DNA of 64,000 nucleotides from Flaccisagitta enflata (GCA_965153355.1 OZ231126.1:53692001-53756000), one strand, 5' to 3'; counted from the stretch's first letter, positions 1-14,030 are shown. The notes: a model not told the origin generated them from the letters alone. Numbers and translations are program-made.

Positions 1-727
1 TTTGATATTTTTCTGACTCGCAACTATCCAATATTAAAAGTTGAAATTTGGTGTGACAAAAAGTGCAGACCTAAATTTTCATAGATCTTTTTTTCAGAAA
101 CTGATTTGAGGACAGAGCAGAGAGCAGAGATATGTCGATTCTTTATGTTACAACTGACTTTGGAAACCCTGTAGAAAGGACACATGAAAATGTGTGGAAA
201 GAATGATGGGTTTCATCGATGTTTCTTTATCAGAGAATATCAAGATGGAGTGAATAGAAGCCAATGGAACCAGTCACCGCGTGGAGCCAAAATCCAGTCA
301 AGACCCGGCTTATAAATGCCGACGATTGTCTACTTATCTGTTCACTTACATTCGAGTTTATCTTCAGGTCTTCCTCCTTCGAGTAGTGAAAGGTAGCAAA
401 CCAAATCTTTTAAAACAACGCCCTCAATTTTGGAGACGACTTCGTTGTGCGCCGCTGTATAGAAGCAAGAAAATTAAATATAAGTGGGGGGATCGCGAAT
501 GAATGAATGATGATTGGAAATGAATGAACGATTTGAGAGAATAAATGAATGGATGAATGAAGGAATTAATGAATGAACAAATGAATGGATGAGTGAACTA
601 GGAATAGATAGATCTTTAGAGTGTTTGGTTTCAACGAGAATGATAAAAAGAGACACCAATGTGAAAGGAACACATAAAGACATAGTTAGGCTTTGAAATA
701 CAGAACTACGGAATATTGCTATCATCT
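1..727. other. Unassigned, downstream of DGK exon 7
   Basis: No convincing exon was found. About 495-600 holds an imperfect (GAAT)n stretch (gaatgaatgaa type). If the DGK gene continues, this is intron sequence leading towards the EF-hand and kinase exons beyond the left edge. A 73-residue plus-strand ORF at 281-502 has no recognisable motif. Confidence 0.4.
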
Positions 728-738
728 TTATTCTTTAC

Positions 739-1032
739 GTTTTTGAGTAGAGAGAAGCGTGGTGGAGGGTAAGGAGGTGGTGAGCGAGACGCACGATGAT
801 TGGTTGTTGTTGAGTTTCGCCGTCGATAACGTCGCCCCCGACGGGACCGTGGTTAAACCGCTATCTAATACCGTGCCTGCGTTATGAAAAGAGAATTCAC
901 GGACTCTTTTTTCGCCTTTTCTCTCTGTGATACATGTTTTATTATGTTTCTGCATCTCGCTCAGATTGATGGCTAGTTGGCTACTCGATAGCAATGTACT
1001 TTGCTGTAAGTATTGGTATTTAACGATCTTTG
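739..1032 (-). CDS. Putative DGK exon 7 (low-complexity, Ser/Thr/Asn-rich)
   Basis: Open minus-strand segment. A possible acceptor (CTACTAAG) lies just before 1032, downstream of the (TTG)n tract formed by the (AAC)n repeat on the other strand. Starting here needs one base from the previous exon, which matches the phase-1 donor of exon 6. The peptide is Ser/Leu/Gln-rich, then basic (around ERKGEKRVREF), then Ser/Thr/Asn-rich. It ends at a possible donor AAAC/GTAAAG (intron from 738) or, if unspliced, at a TAA stop at 728-730. The donor is preferred because DGK proteins need C1 and catalytic domains that are absent here. Assignment to DGK rests on strand, phase and composition only. Confidence 0.4.
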
Positions 1033-1054
1033 CTTAGTAGATATAGCCGAAAAT

Positions 1055-1143
<89 letters not shown>

Positions 1144-1223
1144 CGGCTAAGATCCAAAATGATCAACAGAATTCTCATTTGCATATCGCAGATCAAAGTA
1201 ACAACAACAACAACAATAACAGT

Positions 1224-1315
<92 letters not shown>

Positions 1316-1340
1316 AAACAACCGTCACTACTAACAACAA
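1055..1340. repeat. (AAC)n microsatellites
   Basis: Two long AAC tracts (about 1055-1144 and 1199-1318) are separated by about 55 bases of unique sequence. On the minus strand they read (TTG)n, just upstream of the proposed DGK exon 7 acceptor. Long poly-Val, poly-Thr and poly-Cys frames here are products of the repeat. Confidence 0.95.
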
Positions 1341-1543
1341 CAAATATTACCGCGAACATCAACAATATGCTTGGTAACGGAAAGTCGATATGAAAAATTT
1401 TGATATGAAGCCATCTCATCAAGTGGCTTATGACACTCGGATGACAAATTGCCAAGTTAATCGAGCGACGAGTAGTGATCCTGACAGGCTGACAGCCGTA
1501 CACAAGGACTGACGGCAAAATGACGCCGTATCAACTTGCTCAC

Positions 1544-1777
1544 CGTTTTTTCCTTCGGCTGTCATCGTTGAAGTTGTTGACTTTTTTGAAGAGGCACGTG
1601 AGAGAGCCGGAGACGTCGCTTGGAAGCCACCACCACCAATAACGCTGCCCCCACCACCACCTCCTCCTCCTCCTCCTCCTGCCGACACATTCCAGGCGCT
1701 TCCGGCAGCCGGCGTTCCAGTTCCGGTCGACGCGGCGCCGCTTTCAGCCGACTTTAATCGGAATTTTGGCGTCGCAA
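1544..1777 (-). CDS. Putative DGK exon 6 (Gly-rich)
   Basis: A good acceptor (TTTTGCAG before 1777) and a strong donor (AACG/GTGAGC, intron from 1543) bound 234 nt, 78 codons, phase 1 at both ends. The peptide starts about VATPKFRLKSAESGAAS, passes through Ala/Gly/Pro-rich sequence and an 11-Gly run coded by a GGA/GGT repeat, and ends Ser/Thr-rich (SSKKSTTSTMTAEGKN). It matches the phase-1 donor of exon 5. No known domain is seen. It is probably part of the disordered insert of the DGK gene; a separate minus-strand gene is the alternative. Confidence 0.6.
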
Positions 1778-1972
1778 CTGCAAAATTTGTTTTAATGGGT
1801 CGATAAGAAAAAAAAAGGTCAGACTCATCATACGAAATTTATAAAATTCTCATCGTAAAATCGATGAGGAGAAAATACAGAAGAAGAAGAAGAAGAAAAA
1901 AAAAGAAAACGTCTTGGGAACGAAGTATTAAGGTCCAAAGTATGATGAAATAATGAGCAATGCCATGGTTGA

Positions 1973-2280
1973 TAGGGTGGTCCGGAATTGGGTCTAATTT
2001 CATATATTGATATAGCCTTGAGCCCTTTGCACAAATGTCCAATAAAAGAAGGATTTCTCACAAGCTGGGGTGTGAAATCAAACAATAAACCTTGTCGGCA
2101 AAAATATAGGGTTGCTTTGGGTTTTTTTTATTGCCATAGGAAGCCTATAGTTTTGCCGCCATGGTTTAATCTTCAAATTCAGACCTCTACTTGTGGGAAA
2201 ACCTTCTTTTTTGGTACATTTATGCAAAAAACTAGAGTGTATCATTTTTTGAAATTTGACCCTATTTCGTGACCACCCTA
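1973..2280. mobile_element. hAT-like MITE with 8-bp TSD
   Basis: A 308-bp element with inverted ends TAGGGTGGTC / GACCACCCTA, extended imperfectly for about 30 bp. It is flanked by ATGGTTGA (1965-1972) and ATGGTTAA (2281-2288), an 8-bp target duplication with one mismatch. The TAGGG start and 8-bp TSD fit the hAT superfamily. No transposase is present. Confidence 0.75.
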
Positions 2281-2288
2281 ATGGTTAA

Positions 2289-3478
2289 ATTAGTAATCAT
2301 TGCTGCGTTGTTCGTATTTGTTAACGAAAACGCGATGTTTTCTCACGTTGTGCGCTGGTGGAGTCAGTGATATGTAATGTGTTGACTACACAGTGTAATA
2401 CAACATTCATTTTCTTTTTGCTGCCTTTTAAAAAAAAAAAATATTCATCGACCCGGCCAACGGGGGCAGTGGGGGGGCTCACCCTCACTCTCTCGCCGCC
2501 CCTGGATTATACCATGTTTTTTTTTCTGTACTTAGTATTTCTAGCTCTGTCGACCAAATACTTAAAAAATGTCCTACCCCTCTCCCAAATCAAACTCGAG
2601 ACTTAAATGATAATAGAATGCCCATACCCAGTCCAGCGCACTACCAACAAAGCTGTCGCACCAACTTAAAAATTGCCTATTCATTTTCACTTTAGTTAGT
2701 GATGGGATTCTTTATCTATGAATCCTGACTCTAAGATTGGGTATAGCCTGAGAAGAAAGAGAGAATATCTTCATGACCAATGAGGCTCTCGTGGATCGCC
2801 TTTCTGTGGCTTCAAAAATTGGGGGGAAAAAGAGAAGATTGATGGTGAGACATGTCAACTAAAAAGATAAAGACGGAAGTTATAACAAAATGAAAAGAAA
2901 AACACGCATAACAACGAAAACAGAATGAGCGTAGATGAGTCATCTGGATGACAATTAATGATAAAGTAGGTAACGATTTAAACGGCTAAGGTTTAGGGGA
3001 GAATATCGACAACATGAACACAGTGGCAACGGAGGTAGAAAATGAAAAACAATTGAGTATTGGGGATATAGCTCCAATGAAACGAACATGTGATTGCCAT
3101 TAGGTAAAAAGAAACTATCCACTGAATCTCAGCCTGGGCATTCTCTTATTTTGTTCTTAAAATTTTGGCAAATCTCAGCCCCATGTCTCTCATAAAAAAG
3201 TCTCTCATAAAAAAAAGTGTAGTCTGCAAGTCCAAATGCTTGACAAACATGCAGTAATGGATCGTGGAAAAACCCCGAAATGCGTGCCATATGCACCGTA
3301 AAAAAAAAAAATTGGAAAACCTTTCCTTGTTGACCCATGTGACAACTGCATGAGTACATGTTCAGAGGGAGAACTGGCGTCAAGCTGTTTTATCGGAAGC
3401 GTGATCGTGAACTGCCAGGTTCAAGGCCAAGGCTCCCCAAATCGCTATCGAAAAATCAATAATTCCCGTGAACGAGAA

Positions 3479-3480
<2 letters not shown>
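2289..3480. other. Unassigned intronic or intergenic sequence
   Basis: No exon recognised. About 3123-3232 is a dispersed repeat: the block from ATCTCAGC through the TCTTATTTTGTTC and 'catgtctct' motifs recurs at 60618-60720. Confidence 0.5.
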
Positions 3481-3482
<2 letters not shown>

Positions 3483-3554
<72 letters not shown>

Positions 3555-3556
3555 AA

Positions 3557-3593
<37 letters not shown>

Positions 3594-3643
3594 AGAGCGA
3601 GAGCGAGAGCAGGCAGGTGAGAAGAGAGAGAGAGAGAGAGAAT

Positions 3644-3680
<37 letters not shown>
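3483..3680. repeat. (GA)n microsatellite
   Basis: Long interrupted GA tract. The poly-(RE) and poly-(LS) frames are shadows of it. Confidence 0.95.
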
Positions 3681-3682
<2 letters not shown>

Positions 3683-4365
3683 TGATAGATAGTGCAGGGG
3701 GAGAAGAGGCAGACAGCCGGGAATTGTTAGTGACTGCAATGCACTGGTGCACGGCTCTACGGTCTTTGATTAAGACTGTGAGAAGGACAGTAACAATTTG
3801 AGAAAGAGGGAAGGCGAATTACTTTAGAAACTAATCTTAGATAAATATGAATAAGTGAATGAATGGATGAATGAACTTGTCTTAGAAAGAATGAAATGAT
3901 AATGAAATGAATGTAGGAAAGTTAAGTATAGCTTTACCAAATGATAAGTGTCAGATTCTGTAAAATCAATTTTTTTGCCAGACGAACCCACCGACCGACC
4001 ATTCAATTAATCGACTAACATCCCCTTAAATGTATGCAGAGGTGCGATGACACATCGAAAACAAGTCTTTTACGGTCGTAAACGCCAACGAACACTTTGG
4101 AGACAGAATAAAAGAGGCAGAAAGGGTCGCCATAATCGTTATCCTTCTTTTTTATAACCGAGTTAATCGATAAATCTACATTAATGGCAACTGGCAAGCC
4201 ATGAATTGTGTGTGTCGATAAATACCGGCGGGAACCATGAGTTCTTTCTCTTCAACCCAATTTACACTTACAAAGGCAAATTGAGTATCGTGGAGAATTC
4301 ACCATAAACACCAGAAATCCTTCATGATGTGATGAGTGCTTCAAAAGCGTTTCAGGTGTAAAATA
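3681..4365. other. Unassigned
   Basis: No gene or clear repeat beyond short GAAT-rich stretches near 3845-3915. Confidence 0.4.
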
Positions 4366-4915
<550 letters not shown>

Positions 4916-4957
4916 TTCGTAGATTCCTGTGAACATTCGAGATGGCAATTTGTTATC

Positions 4958-5790
4958 GGGAAAAAAGTCGAAGTCAGTCTTCGACTTTTTGACATATTCG
5001 AGAGAAACAGGGTTTTCATTTTCTAATGCGGAAGTTGAGGCTCTCCTAGGGGCGATTGGGGCCTCCATTGAAATTGATAGGGTAAGTAAATTTGATAATT
5101 TTCTTTCACTTGGCGCCAAGCAGAATGCTCTACGACAAATACTTTTGGCGCTATGATTTTTTAAAGATTTATTTAAGAAAAATTCAAATGAAATTTTTTT
5201 CAATTTTTTTTACGATTTCGTGTTCAATCAATAAAGGATTGTATTTATGTTTACTTAAGCATGCTAATACGAGAAAATATGTTTATGAGCACAGCTGCTC
5301 ATCTGTGAGGGTATTTTTGAGCATTTCAGCTCATTTAGCTCACTTAGCTCAGTCTGTTCTTTCTGATTTCAAATATGATAAATGAATGAGTATTTTCAAA
5401 CTTGTTTAAGCAAGCAAATAAAAAAACATATCAGTGAGCAGAGCTGCTCATCTGTGAGGGCGTTTTCAAGTATTCTAGCTCATTTAGCTCATTTAACTTG
5501 CGCTTCTTCTCTGATTTTAAACAGGATATATAGATTAATGTTTTGATTTTAGCATGCAAATACAAGAAAGCATGTCAGTGAGCAAAGCTGGTTGTCTGGT
5601 TGAATCATTTTGATTATTTAAGCTCATCTAGCTCATTTGGCACAGTCCTATTTTTTTCTGATTTTCAGTGCAGTCGATACATATAATTGCTTTTGATTTG
5701 ATCTAACAAAATTTCAGTGACTGAAGATGGTAAAAGTGACCAATGCTTACGACTTTTTTCCTCACGGCGACAGCCGCCATTACTGGTAAA
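4958..5790 (+). mobile_element. Family C element, copy C1 (Helentron/HINE-like)
   Basis: Begins GGGAAAAAAGTCG with an immediate hairpin (AAAAAGTCGAAG, 5-nt loop, CTTCGACTTTTT). The right side has the complementary CTTACGACTTTTTTCC, then a GGCG...CGCC mini-hairpin and a conserved ATTACTGGTAAA end. The core holds a TTGGCGCC...GGCGC stretch and three diverged units of about 140 bp (5225-5660) rich in AGCTCATTTAGCTC and GAGCACAGCTGCTC. No coding capacity. Copies C2, C3 and C4 share the same ends, which defines the family; the superfamily is inferred. Confidence 0.75.
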
Positions 5791-6138
5791 TCTATCGGAT
5801 GTAAGAACAGCATAAAAGGGAGTGAGAAGAATGTTAACAAAAAGGAGCACAGACACGTATACAGAAGGGGGGAAATACATTTGGAGTTGCAACCCGCCAC
5901 TAAGTCTAGACAAAAACAATGATTTTCAAGGATATTTCTAAACGTGATATGAAACATAAAAGAGTCGCAGGAACTCGGTTGAATGAAAATGAAACTGAAA
6001 AAAGAATGGGGGAAGGAAGAGAAAAAAAAGTATGAATAAAGGGACTGGGGGGGGGGGGAAGGATATATGTTGATAACTTAATGGTGACGGGGGAGCATGA
6101 AAGGAAACTGTGTGAAACGAGATCGCGTTTAAATACAC

Positions 6139-6815
6139 CGACGGACTGGGCAGGCGTTGTACCGACGGACTGGGCAAGCGTTGTACCGGCAGACTGCACC
6201 GGTGTTGTGCCGGCAGAGTGCAGCGGCGTCGAGGCGACATGAAAGGAGGCGCCGGAAACAGGAATGGCGCCGGAACAGAAAGCGGAAGATGCATCGGCGG
6301 TAGAGGCAACGCCGGTCGGGACAACGCCGGCAAGGGTGACGCTGGCAGGGACAACGACGGAAGGAAAACCGCCATCCTCCTTGTTTACATCACAAACTAA
6401 AGAATTTTCTTGAGCAAGTTGAGCCGCGTTTCTATTGTCAATATGTCTATTGCCGATACAGACATTCCCCGTATTACTGGCGCGTGAGTTTATGGCATCC
6501 TTTTGTATACGATTAATTTTAGCGTTCTGGTTGTTGTCGTTGTCGTTGTCGTTGTTGTTGTTTCCGGCGCTGATTCGTGGTTCGTCGTTTGAGCAATGAT
6601 TATGAAACTCGCTGGGAACTGCGTAAATAGAAGCGGAAGCGGCATCTCTGAAGCCATCAATGATGCCAGAAGAGGCAGCGTCGGTGGCGGCAGCAGCGAC
6701 AGTGGTAGCTGCGGCGGAGGAGGCGGAGGTGGCGGCGGCGGCGACGGAGGCGGTGGCGGTGGCGGTGATGGTGTCACCAGAATTCAAAACGGCGACGGAT
6801 TTTTCCTTGGATTTT
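6139..6815 (-). CDS. Putative DGK exon 5 (Ala/Asn/Asp-rich)
   Basis: Acceptor GCCTCCAG before 6815 and donor GTCG/GTGTAT after 6139 bound 677 nt. The frame starts at codon position 3, exactly what the phase-2 donor of exon 4 needs, and ends in phase 1 as exon 6 needs. The peptide begins Lys/Ser-rich, runs through Ala/Ser/Thr repeats (TATATASVAAAATSASSAAA), an Asn/Asp run (about GNNNNDNDNDNN), a more complex part (INRIQKDAINSRASNTGN), then diverged repeats of a 7-residue TTPVQSA type. No known domain; predicted disordered. Low-complexity codons are GCN-mixed rather than pure, unlike the pure CAA run of exon 4. The polypyrimidine tract is modest, so the exact start is less sure than the frame. 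Confidence 0.6.
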
Positions 6816-6902
6816 CTGGAGGCGTCGTGGATGCAAACAACGAAAGGATTTGTAACAACGAAAGGATTTAAGCAAGCAGAAAAAGAAAAGGAAAGAATCA
6901 TA

Positions 6903-6928
6903 GGGAAAGAAAGAAAGAGAGAAAGTGA

Positions 6929-7015
<87 letters not shown>

Positions 7016-7024
7016 CAAGAAAGC

Positions 7025-7099
<75 letters not shown>

Positions 7100-7223
7100 T
7101 GATCAACATAGTCAAAGGAGAGAAAGTACTAGACAAAAGAAACTAGAAAGAAAGGATGATTGAAAGAAAGAAAGAAAAAAAGAAAGAACGAAAGAAAAAG
7201 AAAGAAAGAAAAAGAAAGAAAGT

Positions 7224-7317
<94 letters not shown>

Positions 7318-7318
7318 C

Positions 7319-7358
<40 letters not shown>

Positions 7359-7365
7359 GATAAAG
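6903..7365. repeat. (GAAA)n microsatellites
   Basis: Two GAAA tracts (about 6903-7100 and 7156-7365), the second with CAAA interruptions. They lie in the intron between putative DGK exons 4 and 5. Confidence 0.95.
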
Positions 7366-8344
7366 AAGCAGATTTGTAGATATATAGATAGCTAAATAGA
7401 CAGCTAGATAGATAGCAAGATAGATAAATATAAATATACAAAAAGAAAGAAAACCCTATAAAAGAAAAAGAATGGAAAGAAAGAAAAAAGGTTCCAAGGG
7501 AGCAGATGAGACAGAATTCGGTAGAAGTCAAAAGCCAGGATTAGTTGGGCGACTACTATTTCCATATACCGCCCACACACTCTCTTTCATTCAGTCTCTT
7601 TCTCTCTGTCGCGCTTTTCCTTGCCTCTAATCCCCCTATCGTGTGTTTCTATCCGGGCAGCTTTACGCCGGGTGTCAAGGTCCGTTATGTCCAATTGTAA
7701 AATGTCGCTGGATGTATTTGCTCATGCTCGCGCTCATCATCAGTCGCGGTCGGTCACGAGAGATTGCTAGTAGACCATGTTTGTCATGCTAGTGACATTT
7801 AATCTGATCCGTATTATAAGTACTTTCAGTCGCAAGTATATAGGACCAACATATCCTCCGTTTGTGTCAATGACTCAGAGGTGCAGATTCCGGAAGCTGC
7901 CGCGAAGCAGAATTTGACAGCCTTGGCTGCCGCACATTAAAAGTGCCAAGTAAACATAGAATATCTATATGCATTTCATCCCAAAAACTATCATAAGCAG
8001 TAATATTCTAGACTTTAAATTCTTTTCCTGCTGATATTCTTTTTTGAACTGCTACATTACTATTCCTGCTGACATTCAACATTTCCACGAGTTTTCGATA
8101 AGTTTCCATCATATTTTCTTCCCGTGTGCGGCCCATGCCGCATGTCTCTGCTTCCCTGCCGCGTAGCATTGCTACTTTGCCACACGGAATCTGACAAATG
8201 TCTGTAGAACGCTGAGAGTCGAAATGTTCGCTACGAGTTGTACTGTAAGTTAGACGCTGTGCATGTATCGCTATCTTCATGGTGTACATGGAAAATATGA
8301 AACGAACGAGTCAATCATGAAACCCCAGCAGCGCATTGGCTTAC
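7366..8344. other. Intron, no feature recognised
   Basis: Unique-looking sequence between putative DGK exons 4 and 5. No exon with acceptable splice sites was found. Confidence 0.4.
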
Positions 8345-9209
<865 letters not shown>

Positions 9210-9216
9210 CTATATT

Positions 9217-9258
<42 letters not shown>
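9210..9258 (-). promoter_or_regulatory. (GA)n serving as polypyrimidine tract of an acceptor
   Basis: On the minus strand this is about 37 bp of CT followed by GTGAATATAG, then the exon. A simple repeat therefore appears to supply the acceptor's pyrimidine tract. Confidence 0.6.
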
Positions 9259-9260
<2 letters not shown>

Positions 9261-9504
9261 TTCACATCGAAACAGATAAAAATACGTAATTAAGAAGGCC
9301 AGAGAAACAGCCGCCTCGACAGAATGAAAGTATCCCACGCATTCTCACGCGAAGGTGTGATCGACCACATCAAAGAGGAATACTATATGCCAGTGACACG
9401 CAGAATTGTCACAGGGAAAAAGGTCGGCAACCAGGATTAAGTGAGACCTACGCCCTTGCGCGCGCGCGCATTCAACACCAGAGAGAGAGAGAGAGAGAGA
9501 GAGG

Positions 9505-9753
<249 letters not shown>

Positions 9754-10476
9754 CCAGACAATCCCAGGCAGAAAGAGACAAAGGGAGGAATATCCGAGTA
9801 CGTTTGGGGTATTCAAAGCACAAAGGAAATCTCAGTCGAGATAAAAAGCAATGTAAAAAAAAAAAAGAAATGAATGGATGGAAAAAACAGTAATGGGGGA
9901 GGCGAGGCTTTAAGGACGAACTCCACAAGAAAACCAAGAAATCAACATACCTATCAAAATAGGCGTGGGGTGAGATCAGAGAAAATAAAGAGTGGGGAAA
10001 AAAAATAAAAGAAGGCAAAAAGAAAAAAGAAAAATCAAAGTTGAAGAAAAAAATCGGGAAAAAGAAATGGAATGGGAAGAGAGAAAGTAGATAAGGGAAA
10101 AAGGAAAAAGGGAAAAGGGGAGAAAAATAAATAGAAAAAAGAAATGAAAAAAGAAAAAAGAAATGAAAATAGAAAAAAAAGAAATGAAAATAGTAAAAAA
10201 AAGCCAAAGAGGAAGATGTTAAAGTAGGTGAGAATAGACAAAAAAGTTTTGTCGCAGAAATAGAAAGACAAAAAAAAAGAAAAAAAAACCTTTGTGGGCG
10301 ATGGGAAAATGTGGCAAAAGAGAAGACGTGGACAAAATATGAAAACCAAATCCACGACGACGTCGACCGGATTAAGGGCGGAAGGGTGGATGGGCGGAAG
10401 GGTGGAGGGGTAAAAGGAGTGGAAGGCGGAAAGGCGGAAGAGTATAGAAAGGTAGATGGGTTTAAGGGCGAAAAGA
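9754..10476. other. Purine-rich unassigned intron sequence
   Basis: Long GAAA/GGGAAA-type purine-rich stretch (about 9840-10300). No exon found. Confidence 0.4.
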
Positions 10477-10575
10477 GGAGGAGGAGGAGGAGGAGGAGGA
10501 GGAGGAGGAGAAGGAGAAGGAGAAGGAGGAGGAGAAGGAGAAGGAGAGTGAGAAGGAGAAGGAGAAGGAGAGTGA
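10477..10575. repeat. (GGA)n / (GAAGGA)n microsatellite
   Basis: Purine triplet repeat in several registers. Confidence 0.9.
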
Positions 10576-11550
10576 GGTCGGAGAAGGGGAAGGGTCGTCA
10601 TGACGTCAGTGAAAACGGACAAAAGCGGTGAGAAACACGTTGAGTTCGGGTGAGAGATCATCAGCTAAAGCGGTGCGACAAAAACATGAGGATAAAGAGC
10701 AGTGGCACTCCGAAACACCAGACAATCAACTCAGTAGGAGGATATTGTCCCCAGTAGATGCAGAGAGAAAATGAAACGTGTTGAGGTAGATCACCGGAAT
10801 GCAGGAAAGAGAGAGGAATAACGTGGAAACACGAGAAGCGAGGTGATTTTTGTGAACAGCGAGGAAAAAAAACGAAAGAAGGGATAGAAAGATAATAAAA
10901 CATCATAATTTTACTTTAATAAGAGTGACATAAACTTAATTTCAAACAACACACATATTTGCCGTTGTCAATATGTATGGGATTGTGTGCACACCATATA
11001 GATAGTGCGATCAAAAAGTTCGTGTAAAAAGTTTGAGAACATTGAATAGGGGTAGATATTGATTTTTATGACTTTTCATAAGTCTTCATAAATGGGGCAA
11101 AAATCATCTTATCCTACGATCAAATGTAACTGCTTTTGACGCATTGAAGAGCTCATGGAAGTGATTCTTTAAATGATGCAATCGCGACAAAAAAAAATAG
11201 AATTGCAAAAACCGGGATGATTCTGATGGTAAGAAAAAACTTTGTACTGAGTCATAGTTGCATGTTATGGGCGGGGAGATAGAAGCAACCAATGGCCAAT
11301 ACAAATCCTCACGGTTTACGTGGTTTGAACATCGATATCATCAATTTAGAATTACAGAATTACCCCTGGTATCAATGGTTATCATCTTTACCTCAGCAGA
11401 TGATTATAACTCAGAGTTAGTTCTAATGGTCAATTGCCAATTTATCCCTTACAAACCATTTAAATCGTTAATAGTTTAGGAATTAGGATATGCTAAAAGA
11501 ATACGTTATGACATGTGCAACAAGGAGAGTAAGATTGATTTCCACCATTT
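10576..11550. other. Unassigned intron sequence
   Basis: No exon and no clear element ends found. Confidence 0.4.
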
Positions 11551-11780
11551 CTAGTAACGTGCTACGCGACTCTACAACCCGCTTTGTCGGTCCGTCCGTC
11601 GGTCCGTCCGTCGGTCCATCCGTCCGTCCGTCCGTCCGTCACACTTTACTTTTTTTGGGGTGTTGCGGTTTTTGGCCTCACTGCTCATGCTCAAATGATC
11701 TGGTGACCTCAATTACAACCCCTGCCCACCCGCACGCGACTGGGGTAGCCGTGTATCCGGCCTGGTTTAATTTTTAGTCG
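11551..11780 (+). mobile_element. Family A element, copy A1
   Basis: Left end is a diverged CGTGCTACGCGACT palindrome, then CTCTACAACCCGC and a GTCC/GTCGG tetranucleotide run. The right end has CACCCGCACGCGACT and the GCCGTGTATCCGGC hairpin followed by CTGGTT. A second partial A palindrome (TTTTAGTCGCGGACAC) starts at about 11773. Confidence 0.8.
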
Positions 11781-12024
11781 CGGACACACGTCTCGCACTG
11801 AAATTAAAGTAGGAGGAATTTACCCAGAGGACAAAGATACCATTCACTTTACTAATTCTGCTTAGGTCAATGATTGTGTATATTTTTTTGTACTTAAATG
11901 TGTAAACTTACATGAGGAAACCGATCTGTAAATGTCAGATGACAAAAATGCAAAAAGATTGGATGAAATTCTATTTTGATGAGACTAAAAAGTGAAAAAA
12001 ATAACGACAATCATTTCAGTAACT

Positions 12025-12173
12025 GCTCACTGGAAGTTTTAAATTTGCATAGAAAATCAAAATATCATTAAAATAAGAACATAGCGCCCTCAGTTTATGT
12101 TTTAGGAATCGCGCTATGTTCTTGTTTTGTTGATATTTTGATTTACTATGCAAATTTAAAATTTCCAATGAGC
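12025..12173. mobile_element. Palindromic foldback MITE
   Basis: Near-perfect inverted repeat covering almost the whole element. Arms begin GCTCACTGGAAGTTTTAAA and, reversed, GCTCATTGGAAATTTTAAA; the centre is AACATAGCGC...GCGCTATGTT. No TSD identified. Confidence 0.75.
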
Positions 12174-12387
12174 TATGGTACATTGACAAGATAAGTTTTT
12201 CATTGTATTTCGCATATTTTTTCAGCTTTATAATAAAGGAATGGATACTAAAACTGGCATATGCAAGTCAATTTATGCAAAATATGGCTGTTGAAAGTTT
12301 AATTGAAAACATAAAAACAAAAATTGCCATTAATTTCATCTTATAAATTTCATGACTTATCTAGCTCGGGTAGCACATTCTATGGTT

Positions 12388-12911
12388 GGAAAAAAGTCGA
12401 ATTATGTAATTCGACTTTTTGAAACGTAGGGAGAAATAAAGTTTTCCATTTTCAGTTTGCGGCAATTTTTGGAAGTTGTGCGGTTTTTAGGTTGGGAGTA
12501 TACATTTTTTGATATTCATAGCTAAGAAAGAGCTTATCTTCCTCTTTCAAATAGCGCCAACCAGAAGTCTCTACGATCAATAATTTTGGCGCTATGAATT
12601 TTTTAATCTTTTTTTATTTTTTGGCGTTTTCGCAAAAATTGATATTTTTCATTAATCTTTTTTTTTGGCCCTATGTAACAAGAGAGAGTAAGCAAGATGT
12701 TACACAAATTGACCCTAACCTTTATGACGCTAGCTTTTGCAATTTAATTCTGCTTGAGTGAGAAAAAGAAAGAGAGAGAGAGAAAAAAAAAATAGAAAGA
12801 GAAAGACAGAGAGAGACACACACTCCCCCTACACACACACACATACACACACACATTTAAACACAAATAGAGATAGAGAGAGAAAGAGAGAGAGAGAGAG
12901 AGACACACACA

Positions 12912-12998
<87 letters not shown>

Positions 12999-13184
12999 AC
13001 ACACACACACTCTCAAAGACAAAGGTTGACCAAGAAAGAGACACAGAGAGACAGATTGAATGACAAAAACAGAAAAGCAATCAACCAGACATCATGAGAT
13101 GCACACACAAGAACATGCACTGAAAAAACAGACTCCCACTTACGACTTTTTTCCGGTCGGCGAGAGCCGCCTTTATTGGTAAAT
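12388..13184 (+). mobile_element. Family C element, copy C2, microsatellite core
   Basis: Starts GGAAAAAAGTCG with a 14-bp perfect hairpin (AAAAAGTCGAATTA, TG, TAATTCGACTTTTT). Ends CTTACGACTTTTTTCC, GGCGAGAGCCGCC, TTTATTGGTAAA. The inner TTTTGGCGCTATGAATTTTTTAATC block is shared with C1 and C3. The core is compound (GA)n/(CA)n (12765-13015), not the 140-bp units of C1. Confidence 0.8.
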
Positions 13185-13191
13185 TTCAGTG

Positions 13192-13302
13192 CGTCCTAGG
13201 TCGGTCGGTCAGACCGTAACATTATTGAATTCCGAGCAGTTTCGCATTACTGCTGCTACCCATCCATCCGCGACTGGATTGCCGTGTATCCGGCCTCGCC
13301 AC
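13192..13302 (+). mobile_element. Family A fragment
   Basis: GTCGGTCGGTC run, then CATCCGCGACTGGATTGCCG and TGTATCCGGCCTCG. The left palindrome is missing. It directly abuts the 3' end of C2. Confidence 0.7.
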
Positions 13303-13431
13303 CATCAAATAAAGGCAACTGTATCAAAGCGACGATAAAAGCAGGAGACAAACTGACTTAGTGACTCCTTCGGCACGTGAGTAGGAAACACCCCCCCCCT
13401 CCTGGTCATTAATTTCTTTTCCCGACCAGTA

Positions 13432-14030
13432 CAGGGTGAACATTGTCAAATGCAAAAAAGTATTAAGCTTTTACTTCTTGACGCTTCATCTTCATGAACT
13501 GGAATCATTTTTCTCTTATAGTAGTATGCTTGACGTTTTTTGTGTCAAAATTTTATGGGTCTGAGTTGAATAGTTTGTTCATAACATCAGTTTGGAGTAA
13601 ATGAATATTTACAGCTTGAGCTTGATTACTGACTTTTTCATTTTGGCAGTTTCTTTTGGAATTGTTCTGATGTTTAAATGACTTAAGCCCCAGATGCGAC
13701 ATTGGTCTTAAATGAAAGAGACTCAAATTTTCTTCCATTTGAGACCAATCTGGCATTTATAGCTCAAATTGTCTTCAAATGAGAGCAAATTGAAAAAAAA
13801 CTTTCCAGTTAAAAGAAGAAGATTTTGAGCCGAAAATGAGCTTTTTCTAAAAATGCCTCTTTTACTTCAATTTAATGTTGTGGACAAAGTATCCAACTTA
13901 GACCCATGAAATTTTGATACAAAAAACGTCAAACATAGTACTTTAAGAGAAAAGTGATTCCAGGTCATGAAAATGAAGCATCTAGAAGCAAAAGCTTAAT
14001 ACTTTTTTGCATTTGACAATGTTCACACTG
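13432..14030. mobile_element. Family D foldback MITE, copy D1 (TA TSD)
   Basis: A 599-bp element beginning CAGGGTGAACATTGTC and ending GACAATGTTCACACTG, flanked by TA on both sides (13430-13431, 14031-14032). The inverted arms run over 100 bp (AAAAAACGTCAAACAT near the right, ATGCTTGACGTTTTTTG near the left). The CAG start and TA target fit Tc1/mariner-type MITEs. No transposase. Confidence 0.85.

Noticed and set aside
1020-1518. Long poly-Val, poly-Cys and poly-Thr ORFs
   Set aside because: They are frames of the (AAC)n microsatellite with no complex flank or splice sites.
11104-11304. Possible mariner transposase relic
   Set aside because: A few phrases near 11000-11200 recall mariner-like sequence, but no catalytic motif or inverted ends were found.
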